Shown here piece by piece: positions 1 through 9,278 of a DNA stretch of 64,000 nt; within the stretch, counting starts at the first letter, position 1; every line of letters starts with the position of its first letter. This DNA comes from Colwellia hornerae (GTDB lineage: Bacteria; Pseudomonadota; Gammaproteobacteria; Enterobacterales; Alteromonadaceae), in assembly GCF_007954355.1 (NCBI RefSeq), contig NZ_VOLR01000013.1, positions 1-64,000 on the forward strand, read 5' to 3'. The position numbers were made by a program, and so were the translations under genes. Below the pieces are notes generated by a model, which searched no databases, had not been told where the DNA came from, and saw only the letters and a list, made by a program, of their open reading frames with translations.

Positions 1-97
1 AAAGTCAGCCAAGCAATTCGTTTTACCCAGTAGGCGAGAGCGGCAATATCCGAGAATGCTGAAGTGCTCAAAGAATAGATATCCTGTTAAAAGTAAA
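1..97. other. Window edge, no assignable gene
   Basis: This edge segment contains no recognisable gene. A plus-strand frame is open from the window start and stops at 60-62, so it could be the last 19 codons of a gene that begins outside the window. The fragment is too short to identify. A hairpin follows directly. Confidence 0.3.
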
Positions 98-126
98 AAT
101 GCCGTTCACCTTAAGTGAACGGCATT
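98..126 (-). terminator. Rho-independent terminator of cysK
   Basis: A perfect 12-bp inverted repeat (98-109 and 115-126) has a 5-nt loop. Read on the minus strand it is followed by a T-rich run (TTTTTACTTTT), and it lies about 35 bp beyond the cysK stop codon. It may also end a plus-strand gene that starts left of the window. Confidence 0.8.
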
Positions 127-162
127 ACGCCTTAGCGTCTTTTTATTTTGATGATGTCAGTA

Positions 163-1131
163 CTATTGTACCAGTTCTTTATCAGTGAACTCATCGCTAA
201 ACAGTGGGCTTGATAAGTAACGTTCAGCTGAACTTGCTAAAATAACAACGATATTTTTATCTTTGTTTTCAGGCTTTTCTGCTAAACGTTTAGCGGCAAC
301 AACCGCAGCACCTGAAGAAATACCCGCAAGGATACCTTCTTCTTTCATCAGACGGTGACACATTGCCATCGCTTCATCGTTAGTGACTTTCTCAACAGCA
401 TCAATCATGGTTAAGTCTAAGTTGCCAGGAATAAAACCAGCGCCTATTCCTTGAATTTTATGTGGTCCAGGTGTTAATGCTTCACCGGCCATTTTTTGGC
501 TAATAACGGGTGAGTCAGTAGGCTCAACAGCAACTGAGATAATATTTTTGCCTGCGATATTTTTGATATAACGACTGACACCGGTAATTGTGCCACCTGT
601 ACCAACACCGGCAACAAAAATGTCTATATTACCATCGGTATCTGCCCAGATTTCTGGACCTGTGGTTTTTTCATGAATTTCAGGATTGGCAGGATTGTCG
701 AATTGACCTAATAAAACATACTTTTCTGGGTCTGAATCTTTAATTTCTTGCGCTTTAGCTATAGCACCGTTCATACCTTTAGCGCCATCGGTCAATTCAA
801 GTTTAGCGCCTAAAGCGGCTAATAACTTTCTGCGTTCTAAACTCATGGTATGGGGCATAGTTAAGGTAATGCCATAACCTCGAGCAGCTGCAACAAAAGC
901 AAGGGCTATACCGGTATTACCACTCGTTGGCTCAACAATTACTTTGCCAGGCGTTAACAAACCTTTTTTTTCTGCATCCCAGATCATGTTTGCGCCAATA
1001 CGACATTTAATACTCGCACTTGGATTTCTTGATTCTATTTTTGCAAAAACATTACCGGTTGTTACACGGTTAAGTTTTACTAAGGGCGTTTTGCCGATAG
1101 TCGTTGAGTTATCTTCAAATATTGTAGTCAT
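163..1131 (-). CDS. cysK: Cysteine synthase A (O-acetylserine sulfhydrylase)
   Basis: This PLP-dependent cytoplasmic enzyme makes cysteine from O-acetylserine and sulfide, the last step of sulfur assimilation. The 322-aa length matches the CysK family. Visible motifs are the PLP lysine K42 in a NPSxSIKCR context, the substrate loop TSGNTG (69-74), the phosphate-binding GTGGT (177-181) and GISSG with S272. The start has a good ribosome site, AAGGAG, 7 nt upstream. The gene stands alone, with its own terminator and a 524-bp upstream region. I saw no CysB site that I could define. Confidence 0.96.
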   Translation of the reverse strand: MTTIFEDNSTTIGKTPLVKLNRVTTGNVFAKIESRNPSASIKCRIGANMIWDAEKKGLLTPGKVIVEPTSGNTGIALAFVAAARGYGITLTMPHTMSLERRKLLAALGAKLELTDGAKGMNGAIAKAQEIKDSDPEKYVLLGQFDNPANPEIHEKTTGPEIWADTDGNIDIFVAGVGTGGTITGVSRYIKNIAGKNIISVAVEPTDSPVISQKMAGEALTPGPHKIQGIGAGFIPGNLDLTMIDAVEKVTNDEAMAMCHRLMKEEGILAGISSGAAVVAAKRLAEKPENKDKNIVVILASSAERYLSSPLFSDEFTDKELVQ

Positions 1132-1655
1132 GTTAGCTCCTTGATAAAGCTTTATTTACTTTAATAGCACAAGGTTAGCGCTTTATAGAAATAAAAGAAG
1201 TGATATTTTGTTAACTTATATACAAAAAAAGAATATAGAAATGCTTTTTTAGTTAAATTAGTATGTTAGCAGCGGTAATTATTGTTCTTTTTGATAATAA
1301 TCTATTTTATTATCTGCGCAATCGAACGTTAATGATAGGTTAATTATAAAAAATCAGTTGGTCTTAAGTTGATTTTTATATTATAGCAGTGCTGCTTTCT
1401 GCTAAGCGCTAACAATGTTAGACGCTTAGGTAAATTGCCCCATCGTTTCTACAGGATATATTTTAATTTTATCGCCACAGTGAGTAGCGTCGTTATTTTT
1501 AATATCAAAATTATAAATAATTAGCCATTGACTATTAAATGGTCACTGGACTATTATCATTTCAACTGGTCGAACGTCCGATGAGTTGTGTGACCAATAA
1601 AAATAAGACGTAAAAAATAATTATAAAATAATATTAAAAAATATTTGGGGAAATA
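1132..1655. other. Intergenic region between cysK and the lipase gene
   Basis: This is an AT-rich 524-bp gap between divergent genes, so it must hold both promoters. It contains one conspicuous imperfect palindrome at 1402-1429, listed separately. No open frame with a believable start or ribosome site was seen. Confidence 0.6.
1402..1429. repeat. 28-bp imperfect palindrome
   Basis: The outer arms CTAAGCG/CGCTTAG enclose an inner CTAACA-A-TGTTAG, with one unpaired base. It lies about 225 bp upstream of the lipase start and 270 bp upstream of cysK. It could be an operator or a small hairpin. There is no T-run, so a terminator is unlikely. Confidence 0.45.
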
Positions 1656-2708
1656 ATGAATATAATCAAAAGTTTAACGGTTGTTGCTGGAGTCTGCCTG
1701 ACATTCTGCTCAGCAGCTTCATATAGTAAAGAATATAAGATAGTACTTATCCATGGCTTTCAGCCGCAACAACTTATCGTTGACGGTGATGTTACGGCGA
1801 GTGGCCAAAACTACTGGCAAGGCTATTGGAATGATCTCAGTGATGCTCGCATTGACTGGCCTTCATACGAACGAATAGAAGGCAAAATAGCAACTGATTA
1901 TCTTTGGCCAAAGCTAAAATCATTTTCTGAAAGCAATTTCTGCTCACCAGGCTGTATATTTGTAACACATTCGACCGGTGATTTAGTAGCACGTTATATT
2001 ATAGATAACCAAGAAACTTGGTTAGAAAATGCTGGGTTAGCACCATTGAATATTGTTGCAACTTTTGACATAGCCGGCGCTGGCGGTGGCAGTGAACTTG
2101 CTGATGTAGCGGTAAGTGTTGCTGAAGGTACAGAAACCTGGTCTTTTCTCATCGAGGCAGCATTAGAAGCTTGGCTTGGCGGCGATCTTGGCGATGAAAT
2201 GGGCGTACTTAATGACTTAAAAGTCAATAACGCCAGACAACTTGCACCATTACCTGATGCGAGGATCCCTCGTTTACGCTTTGTTGGTGATGCAAGTGAA
2301 TACTTGGGGGTTACTAGCCCATTCATTCAAGGTAATGATGACGGTGTTGTTGGCACGCACTCGTCTTGTGGGGCTAATCGCCAAGCAAGATACGGTAGCT
2401 GTAGTACAGATATCGCGATAAATGGTAAAATAACACAGCAAGGTAATGCTGTTAATGGTTTTATGCCATACCATTATCCTATGCTTATGGGTAAAGCCTA
2501 TAGTCATGGTTCATTACTTGAGCCGCAACAACAAGGTAAAGTGACCGCAGCAAGTAACCAGAAAAACCTATTGTCAGGAGAAAGTATTTATTTTGATACT
2601 TACACTAAAACGACTGGCTGGTGGCTTTGGAAAAGTAACTATCTCTATGTTGAAAATTCCACTGATGACAGTATGTCAACGCTCATTTATGATGCGCTTC
2701 CTAACTAA
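1656..2708 (+). CDS. Secreted lipase-like alpha/beta hydrolase
   Basis: The 350-aa protein has an N-terminal signal peptide (about residues 1-24, with a hydrophobic VVAGVCLTFCSAAS stretch), so it is exported. An oxyanion-type LIHGF motif lies at 31-35. The nucleophile elbow is THSTG, with Ser106 the likely catalytic serine; the usual first glycine of GxSxG is Thr. Late His residues in a PYHYP context are candidates for the triad histidine. It resembles secreted triacylglycerol lipases or esterases, but the substrate cannot be read from sequence. GGGGAAATAATG gives a good ribosome site. The next gene downstream encodes a membrane-anchored protein that may be functionally paired. Confidence 0.75.
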   Translation: MNIIKSLTVVAGVCLTFCSAASYSKEYKIVLIHGFQPQQLIVDGDVTASGQNYWQGYWNDLSDARIDWPSYERIEGKIATDYLWPKLKSFSESNFCSPGCIFVTHSTGDLVARYIIDNQETWLENAGLAPLNIVATFDIAGAGGGSELADVAVSVAEGTETWSFLIEAALEAWLGGDLGDEMGVLNDLKVNNARQLAPLPDARIPRLRFVGDASEYLGVTSPFIQGNDDGVVGTHSSCGANRQARYGSCSTDIAINGKITQQGNAVNGFMPYHYPMLMGKAYSHGSLLEPQQQGKVTAASNQKNLLSGESIYFDTYTKTTGWWLWKSNYLYVENSTDDSMSTLIYDALPN

Positions 2709-2723
2709 ATAATATCGGTAAGG

Positions 2724-2761
2724 CTGTTGGTTTTTCGGTGTTAACCAAGAAAAACCAACAG
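2724..2761 (+). repeat. Intercistronic hairpin between lipase and downstream gene
   Basis: A perfect 13-bp inverted repeat (2724-2736 and 2749-2761) has a 12-nt loop. It lies 16 bp after the lipase stop and 27 bp before the next ATG. No T-run follows, so it may be an attenuating or mRNA-stabilising hairpin rather than a full terminator. Confidence 0.6.
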
Positions 2762-2787
2762 AGTCTTGACAAAAAAGTAAATCAGTT

Positions 2788-3840
2788 ATGAAAAATAAAT
2801 CATTTTTAAAGCAAGTCGCGGCTATCAGTGCAATCGCTATTGTTGTTTGGCTTTTTTGGCCATCAATACCCCAACAAGTAACGATTGTTAATGAGCCCTT
2901 GATAAAAAAAATACAGATAAAGACAACGAGTCTGCCAAAAAAACAGCCTAACAATAATACGCCGCTAGTGGCTACGGTTAATAAAATCACTTCAAACGAC
3001 TCGGCAGCATTAGTTGCACAAGCGTATGCGGCAGAATTAACTTTCCCATCATATTCTCAACCCTTGACCGATAAAGATTTTGACCGCTTAGCGCCAAACT
3101 TTTTTAATCCACAATCCATGCTCGTTGACGATGAGGGTACTCAAGTCAGTGCTGCACTATCAAAATATCGCTATACCTACCCTGAAGTCGTTTTTGCGAC
3201 GCTAACCGGTGAAAATATTACTGCAGCAGAGCTGCAACTTGTCGATATCAGCACGGGTAAAGTGTTATTGACCAGTCAATTTGAACAGGGTGAAGAAAAC
3301 TGGCACTCACAATTTGACGGTGAAAGAGATTTGCCAAGACAACTGCAAGCATCGATTAAGGCGAAAATTAACGGCAAGAATATTAATATTACCCTAGCAC
3401 TTAAATATGTTGATTCAGTTGCTACCTTAGAAGGTTTTGAACCGGCGTTTAATGAAAATGCTGATATGGTGTTAAAAGCTAATATAACTACCAGAGAGCA
3501 AGGGTTATATAGAATGCGCGCAAATTTATTTGATGCAAATTACCAACCTATTGCTCATCTAGTTAGCAAAGAAACGCTCAATAAGGGCAATAGTCATCTT
3601 TATTTAAAAGCTCATCAGTCCGTATTAAAAGGCAGGCAAGCACCATTTTACTTATCAACTTTCTCAATCGAATTAATGTCGCCCGCTCCCGGACAACCAA
3701 CAAAGTACGGTGATAGTTCAATTGATGAGTATAAAATAAAAGATTTTGCAGTGACTAGTCTAAGCAATCTGCCTTATCAACCTTCCAACCAAGAACAACA
3801 GCGCTTGCTACTCTTGCAGAACATGGCACAAGGCAAATAA
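2788..3840 (+). CDS. Membrane-anchored periplasmic protein of unknown function
   Basis: The 350-aa protein has one N-terminal transmembrane segment (about 9-25) followed by a Lys/Pro/Thr-rich linker and a probably periplasmic, beta-rich domain. I do not recognise the family. Its position directly after a secreted lipase and its type II anchoring resemble lipase-specific foldases (Lif). The helical RxxFDY motif of that family is not present, so any chaperone role is only inference from context. Part of the 3' end is repeated just downstream (3914-3982). Confidence 0.6.
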   Translation: MKNKSFLKQVAAISAIAIVVWLFWPSIPQQVTIVNEPLIKKIQIKTTSLPKKQPNNNTPLVATVNKITSNDSAALVAQAYAAELTFPSYSQPLTDKDFDRLAPNFFNPQSMLVDDEGTQVSAALSKYRYTYPEVVFATLTGENITAAELQLVDISTGKVLLTSQFEQGEENWHSQFDGERDLPRQLQASIKAKINGKNINITLALKYVDSVATLEGFEPAFNENADMVLKANITTREQGLYRMRANLFDANYQPIAHLVSKETLNKGNSHLYLKAHQSVLKGRQAPFYLSTFSIELMSPAPGQPTKYGDSSIDEYKIKDFAVTSLSNLPYQPSNQEQQRLLLLQNMAQGK

Positions 3841-3855
3841 ATCGTTTAATTTACT

Positions 3856-3903
3856 TTATTGACTGGCTTTATTGACCTGCTTTATTGACCGGTTTTATTA
3901 AGC
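3856..3903. repeat. Short tandem repeats of a TTTATTGACC-like unit
   Basis: Three near-copies of a 12 to 13-bp unit (ctttattgac plus two or three bases) follow one another just after the stop codon of the upstream gene. They look like slippage-type repeats with no evident function. Confidence 0.5.
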
Positions 3904-3913
3904 CGCTAAGCGA

Positions 3914-3982
3914 CCTGCCAACCAAGCACAACAGCGCTTGCTGCACTTACAAAAGATAGCAGAGCATGGCACAAGGCAGATA
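3914..3982 (+). pseudogene. Partial duplication of the upstream gene's 3' end
   Basis: This segment repeats the last about 60 bp of the gene ending at 3840. Shared blocks include ccaaccaag, acaacagcgcttgct and catggcacaaggca. Translated, it reads PANQAQQRLLHLQK against PSNQEQQRLLLLQN in the gene. It has an insertion of about 8 bp and lies in a different frame, so it is a non-functional tail duplicate. Confidence 0.7.
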
Positions 3983-4094
3983 AATAGATAGTCATTTAAG
4001 TGATAAACGATACTTTGATGAGTAAACGTTTAATAGCGTTAATATGCTAGAGATAAACTTTCATAGTCATAGTGTAAAGTCGCAGTGTACAACA

Positions 4095-4130
4095 AAGTTT
4101 AGTTTGATAAGTGATTATCAAACTAAACTT
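4095..4130. terminator. Strong bidirectional hairpin terminator
   Basis: A perfect 16-bp inverted repeat (4095-4110 and 4115-4130) with a GTGA loop sits between the convergent gene at 2788-3840 and the minus-strand gene ending at 4151. It is AT-rich and lacks a long T-run. Confidence 0.65.
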
Positions 4131-4150
4131 ATTTATCGATAAATAAAGCG

Positions 4151-6460
4151 CTAAGGCATCCAAGCGTAACTGACTTTAGTAAATAAAGTACGTTCGCCAC
4201 GCCTTAACTTAGTCAAGTCGTCATCTTGATAACTGTTGTCAGAATAGCCTAAGAAAAATACCGTTTGTGGATTAAGCTTATAGCTATAAATTAATTGTGT
4301 TGATATATCACTATTGGTTTTAGAGTAGGCTAATGGGTTGTTAGCGAGGTTTTTATCAACATCGTAGTAAACAACATTTAATTTAAGATAACTGTTTACG
4401 TCAAATTGGTAAGATACTCTTAATTCAACTAAGTTCGCATCGTATACATTACCTTGACTCGTATCGAGAGTTTCATAAGTATAAGAAAAATCAATTTCTA
4501 AATGGCTAGTTGGGTTTAGGCGGGTATTAGCATAAATTTCTTGATAATCAGCAAGGCGATTATTTTGGTAATCTATTTTTTTACCAAAAGAAAAATAAAG
4601 TTCGCCATATAGATATCTTGTCGGTTTCATATAAGCAAACATTGTCAGCAGTTTTTCGGTAAAACGGTCGGTATTACCATCAATAGAGTCATCAAACTCA
4701 ATTGCCGCTGAACCTCCATTCAATTGAGCTAACTCATTTTCACGCAGCCCTATTTTATCTGCATAAGTGAACATAATATCAAATCTTGAAAGTTTAGGGC
4801 CGTCAATCGTAAAACTTGAGGTTAAACTTTTTTCCAGTAACTCACCATTTTCATTATGTTTAATCTGCCATTGACCTGACAATTTTGCTTCTTGCCAAAA
4901 ACTGTCGCCTTCACTATAAAAGTAACGGTCAACTAAAAGTTTTTCATCTTGATAATCAGCCTTTGGCATAAAACCTAAATCAGCGCGGAAATCTTTACCT
5001 ATTTTTTGGTGTTCAACGTTTACCGACCAATACTCAGAGTTATGTTCATAACTCAGTTTGACCGCTTGATCGGCAAGATCAGCCGACTCTTGTATGGAAT
5101 CGTCACTGTTTGAATGAACAACTTGTGCAAGAATAGCATTTGAGTCATCCATTTTATATTTGGTATTGATACCAGCAACGGTATTTTGATAACTATCTGA
5201 CTTTCTTAAGGTACTAATAGCACCTAAAGAGAAGTCTTCAGAAAAGTCGTAGCGATATTTAAACGCGCCAGAGTGGCTTTCTTCATTCAACGACCTTAAA
5301 CGTGAGCCAGTATTACCAGGTACAATGAAGTTAGTTTCTGTGTCATGACTAATAAAAGCACCATAAGTGTGGTTGTCATTAGTACCGGTTAATTTGGCGC
5401 CATAGTCAGGGTCGGCAATATTTCTGGTATAAACTAAATTAAAATTTGAAGAAAAATAATCTGAGTTTTCTACAAAGAAAGGGCGCGCTTCTTGATAAAA
5501 TAAGGAATAGGTTTTATTAACGCTAAGTTGGCCCGCATCAGATTCAACCGTTGAAAAGTCTGGGTTTACCGTAACGTTTAATAGCGTGTTGGCATTAATA
5601 CCCCAGCGTAAATCGACGCCAGCTTCGGTGTCGTTATCGTTATGCCATTCATCTTGTGGGTTGTAAATATCACGTGTATCATTTTTACTTGCTACTACTG
5701 CTGGTGTGATTGTTAGGTTGTTACCTGTTTTAGCGTGTTTAAAACCTTTTGCTTCTGGGATTTGACATAACCAACAATCATTGTCTCGGTCGAGCGGAAT
5801 ATGAGATATACGCAGGCGAGAGTCTCGTGGGTAGAGACGAATAAACTCAATTGCCCAGGTTTTTTCTTCATCGGTATCGGCAAAGTTTAATGCATGGTAG
5901 GGCACAGCCATTTCAACTTGATAGCCGGTCGCTGTTCTTTTACCAAACGATTGCCACATACCATCCCAAGCTGAATTGACATCGCCAGTGAGTTCGTTTT
6001 TTATTCTATCAATTTGCGAGCCGTAAGGATTAACAAAGAGTTCATAACTTAATCGTCGATTGTTGTAGGTATCGAGTTTTATACCGACTACATCATCTTG
6101 GAGACGTGTATCTCGGTCACCCAAATAAGCAATTATTTCTTCTGGGTTGGGATCTTGGGCAATAAAAGAGATATAAATGGTATCGCCATTTTCAAATATT
6201 TTTGCGGTAGTCTTAACTGGGCTAGGCTTGTTATGCCAAGGGTCATTAACAATGTTTAGCTCTATCGACAATGCCTGAGACCATTCGTCATCGTTGATGT
6301 CGCCATCTATAGTGACTTTTGTTTTAGCATAAGGTATCGATAAATGCTCGATTTTATTGATTATTTGTTCTTGGCTCTTTTGTTCAGCAAAACTATTCTG
6401 TGAAAACAGTAAGAATATACTAGCTACTATGGCTTTGTAGCTACTTCTTAACAACAACAT
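4151..6460 (-). CDS. Secreted DUF5916/CBM9-like outer-membrane protein, paralogue 1
   Basis: The chosen ATG at 6460 has GGAG upstream and a clean signal peptide (residues 1-25, ending NSFA); a longer frame upstream runs into the previous gene's terminator. The 769-aa product starts with a carbohydrate-binding-family-9-like module (VTIDGDINDDEW, then FVNPYGSQID), followed by a long DUF5916-type region with NPDFSTVE and RPFFVEN motifs. It ends in alternating aromatic strands closing with YAWMP, as in an outer-membrane beta barrel. Family members are called hydrolases in databases, but no biochemical role is established. The upstream neighbour is a paralogue. Confidence 0.8.
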   Translation of the reverse strand: MLLLRSSYKAIVASIFLLFSQNSFAEQKSQEQIINKIEHLSIPYAKTKVTIDGDINDDEWSQALSIELNIVNDPWHNKPSPVKTTAKIFENGDTIYISFIAQDPNPEEIIAYLGDRDTRLQDDVVGIKLDTYNNRRLSYELFVNPYGSQIDRIKNELTGDVNSAWDGMWQSFGKRTATGYQVEMAVPYHALNFADTDEEKTWAIEFIRLYPRDSRLRISHIPLDRDNDCWLCQIPEAKGFKHAKTGNNLTITPAVVASKNDTRDIYNPQDEWHNDNDTEAGVDLRWGINANTLLNVTVNPDFSTVESDAGQLSVNKTYSLFYQEARPFFVENSDYFSSNFNLVYTRNIADPDYGAKLTGTNDNHTYGAFISHDTETNFIVPGNTGSRLRSLNEESHSGAFKYRYDFSEDFSLGAISTLRKSDSYQNTVAGINTKYKMDDSNAILAQVVHSNSDDSIQESADLADQAVKLSYEHNSEYWSVNVEHQKIGKDFRADLGFMPKADYQDEKLLVDRYFYSEGDSFWQEAKLSGQWQIKHNENGELLEKSLTSSFTIDGPKLSRFDIMFTYADKIGLRENELAQLNGGSAAIEFDDSIDGNTDRFTEKLLTMFAYMKPTRYLYGELYFSFGKKIDYQNNRLADYQEIYANTRLNPTSHLEIDFSYTYETLDTSQGNVYDANLVELRVSYQFDVNSYLKLNVVYYDVDKNLANNPLAYSKTNSDISTQLIYSYKLNPQTVFFLGYSDNSYQDDDLTKLRRGERTLFTKVSYAWMP

Positions 6461-6578
6461 TTTTTCTCCAGGGTTACATTTTATTATTTTTATATAGTGA
6501 CTCTGGATAAATTGTGTCAAAAAAATGCAGTTAAAACAATCATTAGTTAGCTTAGTTCTATTATTAGCCAACAATAAA

Positions 6579-6600
6579 AAAGTCGCCATTTGGCGACTTT
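6579..6600 (-). terminator. Rho-independent terminator of DUF5916 paralogue 2
   Basis: A perfect 10-bp stem (6579-6588 and 6591-6600) is followed on the minus strand by TTTTTTATTGT. It lies 32 bp beyond the stop of the gene at 6632-9028, so the two paralogues are separate transcription units. Confidence 0.85.
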
Positions 6601-6631
6601 ACCTAAAAACTGATGGGATTTTTCTTTATTT

Positions 6632-9028
6632 TTACTTCATCCAAGCATAACTAAACTTCATAAAGAGATTACGTTTATTTTGATTTAAGTCGCTAAAGTC
6701 TTCTTCGGTGTAGTGTCTATCAGAATAGCCTAGATAAAACACTGTTTGCGAATTTAACTTGTAGGCGTACAACAATTCAGTGGAGACGTTTTTTCTGCTC
6801 TGGGTAATATCTTCGGGATCGGTATATGTATAATTGTTAATATTTCTGTTGGTATTATTATAAATAAAACTAAAACGTAAAAAACTTAAAACATTAAATT
6901 GATAGGTTGCTCTAAAGTCGGTCAATCGTGCGGTAAAGACGTTGTTACTGGTCGCATCGACGTTATGATTAGCGGCATCTAATTGATTAAAGGTATGTTT
7001 GATATTTAATTCCAGATGCTTATCAACATTCAAGGTTACCTTTGAGCTCCATTGTTTAGTACGACCCAGACGGTTGTTTCTATAATCAATGGCATCACCG
7101 TATTTAAAGTTACTGTTAAAGTATAAACCCAGCATCGGATTAACTTCACCATAGAGTGAAAATTGATTTTCGGTAAACAAGGTGGTGTTACCGTCAATGG
7201 CTAAAATACTTTTATCTTTTCTTAACCCCACTAAATCACGGTTTGAATAAGAAAAGCGAAAGTATGAATTCATACTTGAATTTAGCTGAGCGTTAATATC
7301 AAATTCTTTCTCAATCAATTCATTATTGTCGTTATGGGTGATATCCCAATCAGAATATATTTTAAACTTCGTCCACCACTCGCCTGGTTGTGCATACCAT
7401 TTTCTATCACCACCGATGGAGAAACGGTTATAGTCAACATTAGGAATAAAGCCTAAATCGCCACGAAAACCAGAATTTTGCTGATCGTATGTTACGCGGT
7501 AATACCAGTCTCGGTCATTATGAGAATAACTGGTTTTAAAGGCACTACCGCTAAACTTATCATCTTTTAAGGTGCGTAAAACCTGCTCATTGTAATCACA
7601 ATGACTATAGCCACAGTCAATGTTTTCCGGTGGTACATGGCAATTTTCTGACTCACTTGAGCCGTCGGTATCATCGGCATCACAAAATTGTTCAAATAAA
7701 TCATCAGGGTATTCTGTGGTTGAATAAAGCGCTTGAAACTTAAAGACATCAGCTGTTGAAAACCTAATTTGAGTGCCGATACTGTGAACTATATTTTGAT
7801 AATCTTCAGCGGTACGTATGGTACTTACTGTCCCCAAAGTTATATCTTCATTGAAGTTATAGCGATAGCGAAAGGCGCTTGCTTTTGATTCGCCTTCGAT
7901 ACTTGCTATAGAAGAGCCTCTATTACCTGGGATTAAAATATTGGTACTGTCGTCATCGGTGACAAATAAACCAAAGGAATGATCGTTTTCTCGCCCCGTT
8001 AATTTAGCACCATAGTTTGGCGCGTTAATATTTCGGGTATAAATTAGATTATAATTTGAGTCAAAGTAATCAGCATTATCTAGAAAAAAAGGTCTTTTTT
8101 CTTGGGTAAACAGCGCAAAATTATTATTGATATTTAACTGAGCATTATCAGTTTCAACCGTTGAAAAATCTGGGTTAAGGGTGGCATTCAATACCCAGTC
8201 AGGTGTTATACCCCAGCGAACATCTAAGCTAGCTTCTGTGTTAGTTTTACTTTGCCACTCATCATTACCTGCTCTCTCTTCATTAACACCGGTAACGAGT
8301 GATGGAGTAACGGTTAAATTATCACCTTGTTTTGCGCCAATAAAACCTTCGACAGTGTGCAGTTGGCATAATTCACAGTCGTTATCTCGTTCAAGTCGGA
8401 CGTTTGAAAAACGAAAAAACTCATTTCTTGGATAAAAGCGCATTAATTCAATCCCCCAATCTTGCAACGACGACTTTTCGGTAAAGTTGAGCATACGAAG
8501 GGGTAAAGCCATTTCTACAATATAACCTTTATCGTTAATTTTTCCGGCACTGTCCCAAATACCATCCCATGAATCACTTTCACTTTTGGTTATTTCATTT
8601 TCGACACCGTCGATTTGAGAGCCTAAAGGATTGACTAAAAATCGATAAGCTGAACGCTGGTCGTTATAAGTGTCAATCTTTATGCCGACGACATCATCAC
8701 CCCATGACTGATCTCTGTCGCGGTAAAACGCTCGGATTTGACTTGGGTTAGGATCTTCAGCAATGAAAGCAATGTAGAAAGTGCCACCATCTTCCATCAA
8801 TAACGCTTCGGTATGAACTTGGCTGGGAATATTATCGTAAGGGCGAGTAATGTTATTGATTAATATTTTCTTTGCATGGCGCCATTGTTTTTCATCTAAA
8901 TTAGCATCTATGGTTATTTTACCTGAGATCCTTGGGATCTGGCTTGGCTGTTGTGCGTTAGCTTTATAATGACAAGATAATAATAAAGCGGAAATAGTCA
9001 AAATATGGCTGAATTTGACAGTGAACAT
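6632..9028 (-). CDS. Secreted DUF5916/CBM9-like outer-membrane protein, paralogue 2
   Basis: This 798-aa paralogue of the downstream gene shares the signal peptide (1-25, ending KANA), the IDANLDEKQW start of the CBM9-like module, NPLGSQID, the NPDFSTVETD and RPFFLDN motifs, and the terminal FSYAWMK strand. It differs by a Cys- and Asp-rich loop at about residues 448-485 with four cysteines, missing from paralogue 1. The ribosome site is GGAG before the ATG at 9028. It is probably an outer-membrane beta barrel facing glycan or other polymer substrates; the substrate is unknown. It has its own terminator. Confidence 0.8.
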   Translation of the reverse strand: MFTVKFSHILTISALLLSCHYKANAQQPSQIPRISGKITIDANLDEKQWRHAKKILINNITRPYDNIPSQVHTEALLMEDGGTFYIAFIAEDPNPSQIRAFYRDRDQSWGDDVVGIKIDTYNDQRSAYRFLVNPLGSQIDGVENEITKSESDSWDGIWDSAGKINDKGYIVEMALPLRMLNFTEKSSLQDWGIELMRFYPRNEFFRFSNVRLERDNDCELCQLHTVEGFIGAKQGDNLTVTPSLVTGVNEERAGNDEWQSKTNTEASLDVRWGITPDWVLNATLNPDFSTVETDNAQLNINNNFALFTQEKRPFFLDNADYFDSNYNLIYTRNINAPNYGAKLTGRENDHSFGLFVTDDDSTNILIPGNRGSSIASIEGESKASAFRYRYNFNEDITLGTVSTIRTAEDYQNIVHSIGTQIRFSTADVFKFQALYSTTEYPDDLFEQFCDADDTDGSSESENCHVPPENIDCGYSHCDYNEQVLRTLKDDKFSGSAFKTSYSHNDRDWYYRVTYDQQNSGFRGDLGFIPNVDYNRFSIGGDRKWYAQPGEWWTKFKIYSDWDITHNDNNELIEKEFDINAQLNSSMNSYFRFSYSNRDLVGLRKDKSILAIDGNTTLFTENQFSLYGEVNPMLGLYFNSNFKYGDAIDYRNNRLGRTKQWSSKVTLNVDKHLELNIKHTFNQLDAANHNVDATSNNVFTARLTDFRATYQFNVLSFLRFSFIYNNTNRNINNYTYTDPEDITQSRKNVSTELLYAYKLNSQTVFYLGYSDRHYTEEDFSDLNQNKRNLFMKFSYAWMK

Positions 9029-9278
9029 TGATGCTCCAAAAGGAAAGTGTTTACAGTAAGCTTATTTTCAATATTGACAGTAAACTTAAGTGATAGATTT
9101 GATGGCGATGGTGAACAAAGTTATACTTTCTGTCAAAGGAATTACGACAACTGGTGTAAGGAATAAGATTAATGGTTTTTTCTAACATTTTTTGCTTAGC
9201 TAATCGTGATAAATTTAGCTCGAATCTATAAATATTCTCCTGCATAATGGTAAGCCTGTTATCTAATTTTTCACTATT

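Noticed and set aside
6461-6589. Longer N terminus for DUF5916 paralogue 1
   Set aside because: It would begin inside the upstream gene's terminator and place a hydrophilic stretch before a clear signal peptide.
8181-8435. Reading frames opposite or inside large genes (for example this one)
   Set aside because: They lie wholly within well-supported genes on the other strand, without ribosome sites or protein-like patterns.
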